Source: JAJYKC01 sp963823105
GTDB taxonomy: Bacteria; Acidobacteriota; Terriglobia; Bryobacterales; Bryobacteraceae
NCBI GenBank assembly: GCA_963823105.1
Contig: CAWGKC010000009.1
Span: forward strand, 248,001 to 312,000
Direction of reading: 5' to 3'
Length of the DNA: 64,000 nucleotides
How positions within the stretch are numbered: the first letter of the stretch is position 1; every line of letters starts with the position of its first letter. Position numbers and translations under genes: made by a program. This document shows, in pieces, positions 38,144 to 46,428 of this stretch. The notes beneath the pieces were generated by a model that did not search any database, was not told where the DNA came from, and saw only the letters and a list, made by a program, of their open reading frames with translations.

Positions 38144-39994
38144 TCAATAACCCATCCCGAATCCAAACGCAAACTGCGTCTTATAACCGGAGTCGCCGAT
38201 ATGAAAACTGGTCGAATCCCCGCGCGGCCATGTGAAACTCAACTTGCCCACCGGCGCGGGCGTTCCGAATAGAACATCGGCCACTCCGTCCCCTTCGCTC
38301 CCCGGCAGCCACGCCGCCACGATCGCGTCGGCCTTGCCGAGAATCTCGTCCAATGTCAGCGGCCTCCCGGAAACGATCACCGCCACCACCGGCACGCCCG
38401 CGTTCTTCATCGTTTCGACCGCCGCGATATCCTCGGCCGCCAGCCGCAGCTCCGTCCGGTCCGCCATGAACTCGGCCGCCGGCGTCTCCCCAATCACCGC
38501 GATCCCCACCGCCGCTCCCGCCGCCCCGCTCCCGTCCCGCGACGCCGTGACCCGCGTTCCCGCGCCCGCCGCCTTGCGAATCGCCGCTAAGATCGTCGTC
38601 CCCGCCGTCACCGCGCCGCTCCTGCCTTGCCAGGTAATTGTCCATCCGCCGCACTGGTTCCCGATATCGTCCGCGCTCTTCCCCGCCACATGAATCCGCG
38701 CCGCGCCCTTCTTCAACGGCAGCGTCCGCCGCTCGTTCTTCAACAACACCAGAGAACTCCGCACGCACTCCCGCGCCACGCTTCGATGCGCCGCCGACCC
38801 GAACGCCGCGCTCAACCCGCGATCCGCCAGTTGCCCGCGCTTGGCCTCCATCATCCCCATCGCCACCTTCACTCGCAGAATCCGCGTCACCGCGTCGTCG
38901 ATGCGCGCCGCCGGCACCGTCCCCTCTTGCGTCAACTCCCTCAACTTATCGAAGAACTCCGGATACTTATCCGGCACCATCACCATGTCCATCCCCGCGT
39001 TCACCGACTCGGCGATCTGTTGCTTGTAATCGCCCGGCAGATCGTTGATCGCCGCATAATCGGAAATCACAAACCCCTCGAACCCCATTTCGTTCTTCAA
39101 AATATCCGTCAACAGTTTCCGGTTCGCCGAGCACTTCAACCCATTCCAACTGCTGTAGGATGGCATGATCGATCCCACCCCCGCCGCGATCGCCGTCACA
39201 TACCCAGGCAAGTGAACCCGCCGCAACGTCGCCTCGTCCACCCGCGTGTCTCCCTGGTCCAGCGGATAGCGTTCCGAAGATCCCCGTCCCCTCGGCTTGC
39301 CCGTGCCAAACGCCGTCCCTCCATCCCCGGCAAAGTGTTTCGCGCACCCGAGCACCGACAAAGCGCCATCGAGCGACGCACCTTGCAAACCCCGCACCGC
39401 CGCCTCGCCCAGCTTCTTAACCAAGTCCGGATTCTCGCTGAACCCCTCGTAAGTCCGCCCCCACCGCACGTCCTGCGGCGCCGCCACGCATGGCGCGAAG
39501 GCCCAGTTGATCCCCGTCGCCTTCACTTCCTCGGCCGTGATCCGCGACGCCCGCTCCACCAACGCCGCATCCCGCGAACACCCCAATCCGATGTTGTGCG
39601 GGAACATTGTCGCGCCCAGCAGGTTGTTGTTTCCATGCACCGCGTCGATCCCATAGAGCAGCGGTATCCGCAGCCGCGTCTTCAACGCCCGCGCCTGATA
39701 GTGGTCGTATAAATCGGTCCACGACTTCAGATCGTTCCCCGTCTTCGGATCCGAATCCCCTCCGCTCAACAGCGACCCCAAATGATACTTCTCGATGTCG
39801 TCCAGGCTCTTCAGATACATCTGATCCGGCTGCGTCATCTGCCCGATCTTCTCATCGAGCGTCATCCGCGCCAGTAACTTCTTCACCTGCGCGTCGTGCG
39901 ACGACAATCGCGCCGGCGCCGCCTCCCCGCGCCCCCGCATCAGCGCCATGCCCGCCACCGATCCCATCACGAACTGCCTGCGCGTGTGTTTCAT
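38144..39994 (-). CDS. GH3 beta-glucosidase (BglX-like), Tat-exported
   Basis: A 616-aa glycoside hydrolase family 3 protein. The twin-arginine signal is 'TRRQFVMGSVAGMALMRG'. The TIM-barrel domain begins 'LLARMTLDEKIGQMTQ' and includes 'GIDAVHGNNNLLGATMFPHN', 'VLGCAKHFAGDG' and the nucleophile region 'GFEGFVISDYAAINDL' with the catalytic Asp. The alpha/beta sandwich domain follows from about residue 400 ('SSLVLLKNERRTLPL') and supplies the general acid. It releases glucose from beta-glucosides or cello-oligosaccharides outside the cytoplasm. It ends within 21 bases of the DUF3224 start. Its length is slightly shorter than E. coli BglX because the fibronectin-type C-terminal domain is absent. 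Confidence 0.93.
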   Translation of the reverse strand: MKHTRRQFVMGSVAGMALMRGRGEAAPARLSSHDAQVKKLLARMTLDEKIGQMTQPDQMYLKSLDDIEKYHLGSLLSGGDSDPKTGNDLKSWTDLYDHYQARALKTRLRIPLLYGIDAVHGNNNLLGATMFPHNIGLGCSRDAALVERASRITAEEVKATGINWAFAPCVAAPQDVRWGRTYEGFSENPDLVKKLGEAAVRGLQGASLDGALSVLGCAKHFAGDGGTAFGTGKPRGRGSSERYPLDQGDTRVDEATLRRVHLPGYVTAIAAGVGSIMPSYSSWNGLKCSANRKLLTDILKNEMGFEGFVISDYAAINDLPGDYKQQIAESVNAGMDMVMVPDKYPEFFDKLRELTQEGTVPAARIDDAVTRILRVKVAMGMMEAKRGQLADRGLSAAFGSAAHRSVARECVRSSLVLLKNERRTLPLKKGAARIHVAGKSADDIGNQCGGWTITWQGRSGAVTAGTTILAAIRKAAGAGTRVTASRDGSGAAGAAVGIAVIGETPAAEFMADRTELRLAAEDIAAVETMKNAGVPVVAVIVSGRPLTLDEILGKADAIVAAWLPGSEGDGVADVLFGTPAPVGKLSFTWPRGDSTSFHIGDSGYKTQFAFGFGMGY

Positions 39995-40399
39995 TTTCGG
40001 TCCCGGCCCTTCAGCCGCATGTCCTCAAAACGCCGCAAGCCTGGCGCCGGCCTTGCGGGTGGTGACAGCTATTTCCCCATCATACCGGGGAGGTGGTGCA
40101 TGACGGCGCAACTGAGATGACCTAAAACGAACCAGAACACCGCTTCGAGCACCCTCTTCATTGTTGGCGACATGAGGAAGGTTAGCTCAGATCCGAGAAC
40201 GCCAATTTTAGAAGGGAAGTCACAGACTTACGTCCGCCGATTCGCGCCGCGTCGGACATGGGAAACAAAAGCCCATGTCCCGAAGCTCCGCGATTTTATC
40301 GTCGGCTTCGAATGGGGCGGCTCGTCCGCTGGGAACGAAACCTGCGCCGCGGAGATGGTTCGAAGCGGCGCATTCGCCAGGGCGTATTCCCTCACGCCT
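39995..40399. other. Intergenic region without a recognisable gene
   Basis: This interval upstream of the GH3 gene contains only low-plausibility open frames (for example 40172-40597 on the plus strand, which has no family match and runs antisense to the BrnA remnant). It holds the perfect inverted repeat at 40254-40280 listed separately. Otherwise I see nothing definite. Confidence 0.45.
40254..40280. repeat. Perfect 9-bp inverted repeat
   Basis: GGACATGGG (40254-40262) and CCCATGTCC (40272-40280) flank a 9-base A-rich spacer, giving a stable hairpin. It could be a transcription terminator, a REP-like dispersed element or a mobile-element end; no U-run follows. It lies in the decayed segment between the GH3 gene and the toxin-antitoxin genes. 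Confidence 0.6.
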
Positions 40400-40580
40400 T
40401 CAGGCCGGCTCCAACTTGCCGCGTGTCCGGCCGTTCGCTTTCGGGGCCGCGGCCGAATCCGGACGAACAGGAGGCTTGCTCTCCATAGCGGCGCGCAAAA
40501 TGCGATTAATGCGCGTCTGATAACCCCTTCCGTTGGCCTTCAGCCAACATTGCCCGGCGATAAGCGGGAAGATTTGCAGC
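40400..40580 (-). pseudogene. BrnA-type antitoxin remnant (C-terminal part)
   Basis: The minus strand from about 40546 encodes 'WLKANGRGYQTRINRILRAA', which closely resembles the conserved C-terminal ribbon-helix-helix region of BrnA antitoxins (F/W-K-x-x-G-x-GYQTRxNxxLRxxM). A short stretch just upstream (about 40550-40580) continues the match in another phase ('RLSPGNV'). No start codon or N-terminal half is present and no BrnT toxin is adjacent. It looks like the decayed tail of a type II antitoxin gene, next to an intact toxin-antitoxin pair. Confidence 0.5.
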
Positions 40581-40615
40581 GGCGCTCGGCTGCCTAACAG
40601 AACCACGTGGGGGCG

Positions 40616-40942
40616 CTAACTGAATGGAATGTCCACTTCGGTGTAACTGCCGGGCGTGGCCGCATCGACGGCGGCAACGATCCTTTCAACGTACCTACGC
40701 ACGACCGGCCATTGTGAGTTACCTAATACCACGAATGCGATTTTGAGGTCCTTCAAATTTTGTTGGTACCGCATGTTTTTGTCGGTCGTAAGCAGAACCT
40801 CGAAACCCGAGGCTTCAGCGGCCGCTAACAACTCACCGTTAACAAGCCTATCCCACCCGCGATCTATCGCTTCCACAACGGTGTGGCCCTTAAGCGCGTA
40901 TCGCAACGGCGCGGGGGTGCCGTTATCGAACAGAATGAACAT
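40616..40942 (-). CDS. DUF5615 PIN-like toxin
   Basis: A 108-aa protein of the DUF5615 (Mut7-C/PIN-like) type: 'MFILFDNGTPAPLRYALKGH' with the early acidic residue, then 'EVLLTTDKNMRYQQN' with the second conserved Asp and 'IAFVVLGNSQW'. Proteins of this kind are the presumed RNase toxins paired with DUF433 antitoxins. The gene starts inside the end of the DUF433 gene with a 20-base overlap, which is the usual arrangement. Whether it is toxic is untested. Confidence 0.85.
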   Translation of the reverse strand: MFILFDNGTPAPLRYALKGHTVVEAIDRGWDRLVNGELLAAAEASGFEVLLTTDKNMRYQQNLKDLKIAFVVLGNSQWPVVRRYVERIVAAVDAATPGSYTEVDIPFS

Positions 40943-41192
40943 CGGCCGTTGGGGCAGGGGGCGGCGCAGGCGAAGGCGCGTCGAGGCTGCGCGCCGCGAA
41001 TTCGAGCACAGCTAACACCTGTTCCCGCGTGACGTGGAACCACTCCATAATTTCGTCGATCGTGGCACCGGCTTCGAGGTTCTCGAAAACGGTCGAAACC
41101 GGCATTCGAGTGTCCTTAAACACCCAAGCTCCGCTGCGCTTGCCGGGGACGCTTTCGACGGCGGTGCATTGGGACCAATCGAGGGGTGCCAT
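40923..41192 (-). CDS. DUF433 antitoxin
   Basis: An 89-aa protein with the DUF433 core: 'AVESVPGKRSGAWVFKDTRM', 'PVSTVFENLEAGATIDEIM' and 'WFHVTREQVLAVLEFAARSL'. DUF433 is a small helix-turn-helix-like domain that binds DNA and neutralises a PIN-like partner. The Pro-rich tail after residue 72 ('APSPAPPPAPTA') is a variable C-terminus. It overlaps the toxin gene by 20 bases, antitoxin first, consistent with autoregulated co-expression. Confidence 0.85.
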   Translation of the reverse strand: MAPLDWSQCTAVESVPGKRSGAWVFKDTRMPVSTVFENLEAGATIDEIMEWFHVTREQVLAVLEFAARSLDAPSPAPPPAPTADVHSVR

Positions 41193-41612
41193 CTTCGAAG
41201 CCTGCTTTCATCGTAGCCTTTTACCATCGTCCGGCGCCGGCAGGGTTCCTTCAGGCTCATCCGGCATTTGAAGAGACTGGCGAACAAGCTGAACTGTCGC
41301 GGCAGTACACTTGGGAATAAAAGTGGCGCGTGCGCCTGGGACCACTTGGCCCGTGAACCTACCCGGTCTGAAACAAACCGGCGAAGACCGCAAAGCCCAA
41401 AATTAGTGGGTGTTCCCGCGATGTTTCAAGACCTACCCCGACACCTCCCCAGGCCGGCGCAGAAATTTCAGCCCGGCGCGGCCCGCACCCCCGCCTCGCC
41501 TCGGCATGACGAACAAGCCTGCATGAGCGTAGAAGCGCGCCCCCCATCCGTCATATAGTTGAAGCACGGGCGGCTTAGCCCGGCTCCGCGCCCCATCACC
41601 CGCCCGCAGAAA
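41193..41612. other. Intergenic region, no gene recognised
   Basis: About 420 bases lie between the DUF433 antitoxin and the divergent histidine kinase gene. Open frames here are short, overlap on both strands and have no family resemblance. It presumably holds promoters for both flanking operons, but I could not pick a convincing -35/-10 pair. Confidence 0.4.
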
Positions 41613-42983
41613 ATGGAACTCACCCGCCTCCCCGGATCCCGCGCCCGCACCCGCGCGGTCCTCCTCGCCGGGTTCGGAGGCCTCCTTCTCCTCATGGCCA
41701 TCGGCGGCTTCAACGCCATCGACGTCCTCCACACCATCCAGACCCGCAACGACGTCATCCGCCGCCACTTCCTCTCCCGCAACCGCCTGCTCGAAGAGAT
41801 CCGCTCCGATCTCTACCTCTCCGGCACCTACGTCCGCGATTACCTCTTGGAACCGGAAGCCGCCCGCGCCGCCGGCCATCTCCAAAACCTCAACGACACC
41901 CGCCTCCACATGAACGCCGCCCTCGACGCCTACAGCGCCCTCCTCAGCCCCAACGAACTTCAGCCGTTTCAAAATCTCCGCCGCGAGCTGGCCAACTATT
42001 GGGACATGCTCGATCCCGTCATGCGCTGGGATCCCCGCCAGCGCCGCGACCAGGGCTACACCTTCTTGAGCGAGGAGGTTTTCCGCCGCCGCACCGCCAT
42101 GCTCGGCATCGCCGACCGCATCGGCGCCGTCAACGAGCGCCAGTTGACCGAAGGCGACGCCCGCGTTGCCGCCCTGTTCTCTCAATTCCGTGTCCGCCTC
42201 GCCGCCATGCTCGCCGGCACTCTCGGTCTCGGCCTCCTCCTCGCCGCCTTCAGCGTCGGCAGAATCCTCACCCTTGAAACCGATTCCGCCGCCCGCTTCG
42301 AGGAAATCGCCCGCGCCCGCGAGGAATTGAAGGAACTCTCGGCCCGCCTCGTCTCCGCCCAGGAAAACGAGCGCCGCGCCATCTCCCGCGAACTCCACGA
42401 TCACGTCGGCCAATCCCTATCCGCCCTGCTCGTCTCCTTCGGCAATCTCTCCGCCCTCATCCCGCGCGATCTCGCGCCCGAACTTCGCGATCACATCGCC
42501 GCCATTCGCAAGCTCGCCGAAGGAACCGTCGCCGACGTTCGCAACATGGCCCTCCTCCTGCGCCCCTCCATGCTCGACGACCTCGGCCTGATGCCCGCCC
42601 TCCAGTGGCAGGCGCGCGAAGTCGCCAAACGCACCGGCCTCCGCGTCCACATCGCCGCCGACGGCGTCACCGAGGATCTCCCCGAGGAGCACAAGACCAG
42701 CGTCTACCGCATCGTCCAGGAAGCCTTGCATAACTGTTCCCAGCACGCCGAAGCGCAAACCGTCCGCATCACCGTCCGCCAAAACGCCGACCGCCTCCTC
42801 CTCACCGTGCAGGACGACGGCAAGGGCTTCGATCCCAAACTCGAGCGCGGCCTCGGCCTCATCGGCATGGAGGAGCGCGTCGCCCACCTCGGCGGCTCCC
42901 TTCAAATCGATTCCGAACCCGGTTCCGGCACCCAGCTCGCCATCGAGTTGCCCCTCCCTCAACCCGTGGCGGCGCCCGAATGA
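41613..42983 (+). CDS. NarL-class sensor histidine kinase (HisKA_3)
   Basis: A 456-aa membrane sensor. Two transmembrane helices ('AVLLAGFGGLLLLMAIGGF' near residues 16-33 and 'LAAMLAGTLGLGLLLAAFSV' near 196-215) bracket an external four-helix-type sensing domain. The cytoplasmic part has the HisKA_3 phosphorylation site 'AISRELHDHVGQSLSALL' (His about 262) and an ATPase domain with N-box 'IVQEALHNCSQHAEA', G1 'DDGKGFD' and G2 'GLGLIGMEERV'. The signal is unknown. ATG 41613 is preferred to the TTG at 41559, which only adds residues with no match. Its stop overlaps the response-regulator start (ATGA). Confidence 0.93.
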   Translation: MELTRLPGSRARTRAVLLAGFGGLLLLMAIGGFNAIDVLHTIQTRNDVIRRHFLSRNRLLEEIRSDLYLSGTYVRDYLLEPEAARAAGHLQNLNDTRLHMNAALDAYSALLSPNELQPFQNLRRELANYWDMLDPVMRWDPRQRRDQGYTFLSEEVFRRRTAMLGIADRIGAVNERQLTEGDARVAALFSQFRVRLAAMLAGTLGLGLLLAAFSVGRILTLETDSAARFEEIARAREELKELSARLVSAQENERRAISRELHDHVGQSLSALLVSFGNLSALIPRDLAPELRDHIAAIRKLAEGTVADVRNMALLLRPSMLDDLGLMPALQWQAREVAKRTGLRVHIAADGVTEDLPEEHKTSVYRIVQEALHNCSQHAEAQTVRITVRQNADRLLLTVQDDGKGFDPKLERGLGLIGMEERVAHLGGSLQIDSEPGSGTQLAIELPLPQPVAAPE

Positions 42984-43615
42984 GCGCGATTCGCATTCTC
43001 CTCGCCGACGATCATACCGTCATGCGCGCCGGTTTGCGCCTCCTGCTGGAGCGCCATCCCGGCTTCGAAGTCGCCGGGGAGGCCGCCAACGGCCGCGAAG
43101 CCGTCGAACTCACCGCCGCCCTTCATCCCGACATCCTCGTCATCGACGTCGGCATGCCCATCCTCAATGGCATCGAAGCGGTCGCCCAGATTTCCGCCGC
43201 CCATCCGCGCACCGCCTCCATCGTCCTCAGCATGCATTCCGACGAGGCGTATTTGCTCCGCGCCCTCCAGTCCGGCGCCCGCGGCTACCTCGTCAAAGAC
43301 ACCGCCGAAACCGATCTCGTCGCCGCCATCCACGCCGTTCACGCCGGCAAAATCTTCGTCAGCCCTTCCCTTGCCGGTCTTCTTCCCGCCCACCCTGGTA
43401 GCTCCTATCGCGACAGCTTCGACACCCTCAGCCCGCGCGAAAAAGAAATCTTGCGCCTCCTCGCCGCCGGCTCCTCCACCAAAGAGGCCGCCGCCGCCCT
43501 CGGATTAAGCGCCCTCACCGTCGAAACCCATCGCGGCAACCTGATGCAAAAGCTCAATTTGCACAGCATCTCCAGCCTCGTTCTCTACGCCGTCCGCAAA
43601 GGCATCGTCTCCTAA
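42980..43615 (+). CDS. NarL/FixJ-family response regulator
   Basis: A 211-aa regulator. The receiver domain has the acidic pair Asp10-Asp11 ('ILLADDHTVMRAGL'), phospho-acceptor Asp56 in 'DILVIDVGMPILNG' and the conserved Lys in 'GYLVKDTAETDL'. The LuxR-type helix-turn-helix begins 'LSPREKEILRLLAAGSSTKE' and continues 'LSALTVETHRGNLMQKLNLH'. It is the cognate partner of the kinase gene, which it overlaps by 4 bases. The porin gene 77 bases downstream on the same strand is a possible target, though no binding site was identified. Confidence 0.94.
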   Translation: MSAIRILLADDHTVMRAGLRLLLERHPGFEVAGEAANGREAVELTAALHPDILVIDVGMPILNGIEAVAQISAAHPRTASIVLSMHSDEAYLLRALQSGARGYLVKDTAETDLVAAIHAVHAGKIFVSPSLAGLLPAHPGSSYRDSFDTLSPREKEILRLLAAGSSTKEAAAALGLSALTVETHRGNLMQKLNLHSISSLVLYAVRKGIVS

Positions 43616-43692
43616 CCAACGTTTGTAATTCAACTGTCACCGTTCGTTCATCGAGCAAAAACCTCCGCCCTGTAATCTCGGGAGGAATCCGT

Positions 43693-45351
43693 ATGATTAC
43701 AAAACCATCGAGACTACGGTCGGGGCCTTGTGTGCTCTTCGGCCTGTTGACCTTGCTGCCATCGGGCGCGTTCGCGCAGGAGGCCCCGCCCTCGCCTTCC
43801 GAGTTGAGCGCCCTGAAGCAACAGCTCGCCGATCAACAAAAGCAAATCGAGCAATTGCGGCTGATGTTGGAAGACCAGAAGAAGATGCTCGAGCGGACGC
43901 AAGCCGCCACTTCTCCCGCCGCCGCGCCGGCCCCGCAAAGCTACTCGCTTCCCAACGCCGCCAAACTCGGTGAAGTCGCCAGCGCCTCTCCCATCCTCCC
44001 GCCGGACCCTCTCTCCCCGGCGAATCTCAGCCCGCAAAACGACGGCGCTTCCGACAATGCCTCCCCGCTGTATTTCAAGATCGGCACGGCCCGTTTCTCT
44101 CCCCTGGGGTTTATAGACGTCACCAGCGTCTTCCGCTCCACCAATACCGGTAGCGGCATCGGCACAGGTTTCGGCGGCATTCCCTACGGCAGCGGCCCCA
44201 ATGCCAATACCACCGAGAATCGCTTCTCTCTTCAGAACAGCCGCGTAGGCTTGCGCGTCGATTCCAACGTCCTTGGCGGCGCCGTCGAGGGCTATCTCGA
44301 AACCGACTTCCTCGGCAACGCCCCCACCAACCTTCTTGTCACCAGCAACAGCAATACCCTTCGCTTGCGCCTGTTCTGGTTCGATTGGCGCAAGGATAAA
44401 TTCGAATTCCTCGGCGGCCAGACCTGGAGCCTGCTCACCCCCAACCGGAAAGGCGTGTCACCCATGCCGAGCGACGTCTTCTATTCGCAAGACATGGACA
44501 CGAATTACCAAGTGGGCCTTGTTTGGTCGCGCGCTCCCGAGTTCCGCTTCGTCTATCACGCCAACGATCACGTCGCCGCCGCCATCGCTCTCGCGAATCC
44601 CGAACAATATGTCGGAGGCGCCGTCACCTTCCCTTCCACCCTTCCCTCCACCGTCGGCGGCCAATTCAGCACCGGCGGCAGCAATGCCAACGGTCCCAAC
44701 CTCACTCCCGACGTCATCGGCAAGCTCGCCTTCGATGGCAATGCCGGCGGCAAGAACGAACACATCGAGCTCGGCGGCATTTACCGCAGCTTCCAATCTT
44801 ACAACTCCCTCACCGGAAAGAAATCCCTCGCGGCTGGCGGCGGCGGCGAAATCAACGGCAATTTCGAACTGTCCAAAGGCTTCAATCTCATCGCCAATAC
44901 TTTCGCCGGCACCGGCGTCGGCCGCTATATCTTCGGTCTCGCCCCCGACGTCGTGATCAAGCCCAACGGCGACATCAGCACCGTCAACACCGCTTCCGCG
45001 ATCGGCGGCTTCGAATGGTCCAAAAAGCCCCACGACAATCCCCGGAACCTCGAAACTTTGATCTACGGCTACTACGGCGGACTCTACATCAAAAACGACT
45101 TCTATTCCGACCCCAAGAACAAGTTCGAAGGCTATGGCTTCCCCGGCTCCGCCAACGGCGCCAACCGCGACATCCAGGAAGCCACCATCGGCGTCACCCA
45201 GACCTTCTGGAAAAATCCCGTCTTTGGCGATCTCAAGCTGATCACCCAGTATTCTTACCTCACCCGCAATCCTTGGTCGGTCGCCATCGGCGCGCCCTCC
45301 AACGCCGCCACCCACATGGTGTTCGTCGATCTTCGCTACGATTTGCCGTAG
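43693..45351 (+). CDS. Outer-membrane porin-like beta-barrel protein with N-terminal coiled coil
   Basis: A 552-aa exported protein. A signal peptide ends near 'LPSGAFAQ'. A coiled coil follows (about 35-70, 'LKQQLADQQKQIEQLRLML'), then a Pro/Ala-rich linker, then a beta-barrel rich in alternating aromatic strands ('LRLRLFWFDWRKDKFEFLGG', 'FGDLKLITQYSYLTRNPW') ending in 'MVFVDLRYDLP'. The layout resembles DcaP/OprP-like porins with a periplasmic coiled coil. The solute is unknown. GGAGGA 8 bases before ATG 43693 supports the start. Its last 16 bases overlap the convergent regulator gene. Confidence 0.82.
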   Translation: MITKPSRLRSGPCVLFGLLTLLPSGAFAQEAPPSPSELSALKQQLADQQKQIEQLRLMLEDQKKMLERTQAATSPAAAPAPQSYSLPNAAKLGEVASASPILPPDPLSPANLSPQNDGASDNASPLYFKIGTARFSPLGFIDVTSVFRSTNTGSGIGTGFGGIPYGSGPNANTTENRFSLQNSRVGLRVDSNVLGGAVEGYLETDFLGNAPTNLLVTSNSNTLRLRLFWFDWRKDKFEFLGGQTWSLLTPNRKGVSPMPSDVFYSQDMDTNYQVGLVWSRAPEFRFVYHANDHVAAAIALANPEQYVGGAVTFPSTLPSTVGGQFSTGGSNANGPNLTPDVIGKLAFDGNAGGKNEHIELGGIYRSFQSYNSLTGKKSLAAGGGGEINGNFELSKGFNLIANTFAGTGVGRYIFGLAPDVVIKPNGDISTVNTASAIGGFEWSKKPHDNPRNLETLIYGYYGGLYIKNDFYSDPKNKFEGYGFPGSANGANRDIQEATIGVTQTFWKNPVFGDLKLITQYSYLTRNPWSVAIGAPSNAATHMVFVDLRYDLP

Positions 45352-46394
45352 CCGGATTCCTCACCCGCCCGGCGCGTGTCGTATCCTCCCAGCGAATCCA
45401 TCGCGCGCCGGAACCCTGGGCGCGCCAGCACTCCGAGCAGCCGCTCGATCGCTGGCAGCGCCCGGTGTTCGTTCCGGATCGCCAGCTCGTAGCGCTCCTC
45501 CGCCAGCGGAATAAAATCCAGCCCCATCGCCCGCGCCGCCACCCTCGGAACCACGCAACACGCCGCTTCCCCCCGCGCCACCATCCGCGCCGCCGCCAGA
45601 TGCCCCGCCGCGAATTGCCGGTACCCCTCACGTCTCGACGCCTCGATCCCCAACCGTTTTAATTCCCCGTCCAGCAGCGCCCGGCTCCCCGCCCCTTCTT
45701 CCCGGTTCACCATCGTCACATCGCGCCGGCTCAAGTCCTCGATCCCGCGAATGGCTTTCGGGTTGCCCCTCGCCACCGCCAGCCCCTGCTCCCACACCGC
45801 GAACGTATACACCGACACGCCGCGCTTCGGCCTTTCGCCACCGCGCGAATGGGTTCCCGCCACATGAACCCATCCTCCCTCTAACAGCGCCAGCGCCTTC
45901 GCGCTATTGCGCGGCAGCGCGATCGTCTCCACCCTCTCCCGCCTCAGCCATCTCGCCAACAGCCCCATCGCCGGATCGCAGCCCGCGATCGCGATCCGTT
46001 CCTCTTCTCCCTCCGGCCACGCCACCCGGCCGCCCGCCTCCATCACGCCGTCGAACTCCGCCAGCTCCCACGTCTCCTCCCCCGGCGCCGTCGCTACCAG
46101 CTTCTTCCCCACCCTCGCCAACCGCACCGGCTGCCCCGCCACCGGCGCCGGCTCGTCCGGCGGGAATTCCGGCTTCTCCATCCGCCCGCCGCCTTCTTCT
46201 TCCAGCTCGAACAACTCCTCCACCGCCGCATCCAGCGTCCGCGCCAGCCGCAGCGCCAGCGCCGCGTTCGGCGTATACGTCCCCGCCTCGATCGCGTAGA
46301 TCGTCTGCCGGCTCGTCCCCGTTTGCGCCGCCAGTTGCGCCGCCGCCATCCCGCGCCGCTCCCGTATTTCCTTTAAATGCGATCGAACGTCCAT
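45336..46394 (-). CDS. XRE-type helix-turn-helix regulator fused to a substrate-binding-like domain
   Basis: A 352-aa regulator. Residues about 7-60 form a Cro/CI-type helix-turn-helix ('LAAQTGTSRQTIYAIEAGTY'). Residues about 90-340 resemble a type 2 periplasmic-binding domain of the molybdate-regulator kind (COG1910): 'ERIAIAGCDPAMGLLARWL', 'GWVHVAGTHSRGG', 'VTMVNREEGAGSRALLDGEL' and 'GEAACCVVPRVAARAMGLDF'. Such proteins sense a small ligand, often molybdate or tungstate, and control transport or cofactor genes. The ligand cannot be determined here, and no molybdate transporter is adjacent. It converges on the porin gene; the methyltransferase gene is upstream on the same strand. Confidence 0.85.
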   Translation of the reverse strand: MDVRSHLKEIRERRGMAAAQLAAQTGTSRQTIYAIEAGTYTPNAALALRLARTLDAAVEELFELEEEGGGRMEKPEFPPDEPAPVAGQPVRLARVGKKLVATAPGEETWELAEFDGVMEAGGRVAWPEGEEERIAIAGCDPAMGLLARWLRRERVETIALPRNSAKALALLEGGWVHVAGTHSRGGERPKRGVSVYTFAVWEQGLAVARGNPKAIRGIEDLSRRDVTMVNREEGAGSRALLDGELKRLGIEASRREGYRQFAAGHLAAARMVARGEAACCVVPRVAARAMGLDFIPLAEERYELAIRNEHRALPAIERLLGVLARPGFRRAMDSLGGYDTRRAGEESGYGKS

Positions 46395-46428
46395 AGTGTC
46401 TCGCTACCAAGACACTATCACGTGTGCG

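Noticed and set aside
40172..40597. 141-codon plus-strand open frame
   Set aside because: No ribosome-binding site or family resemblance, contains the inverted repeat, and runs antisense to the BrnA-like remnant.
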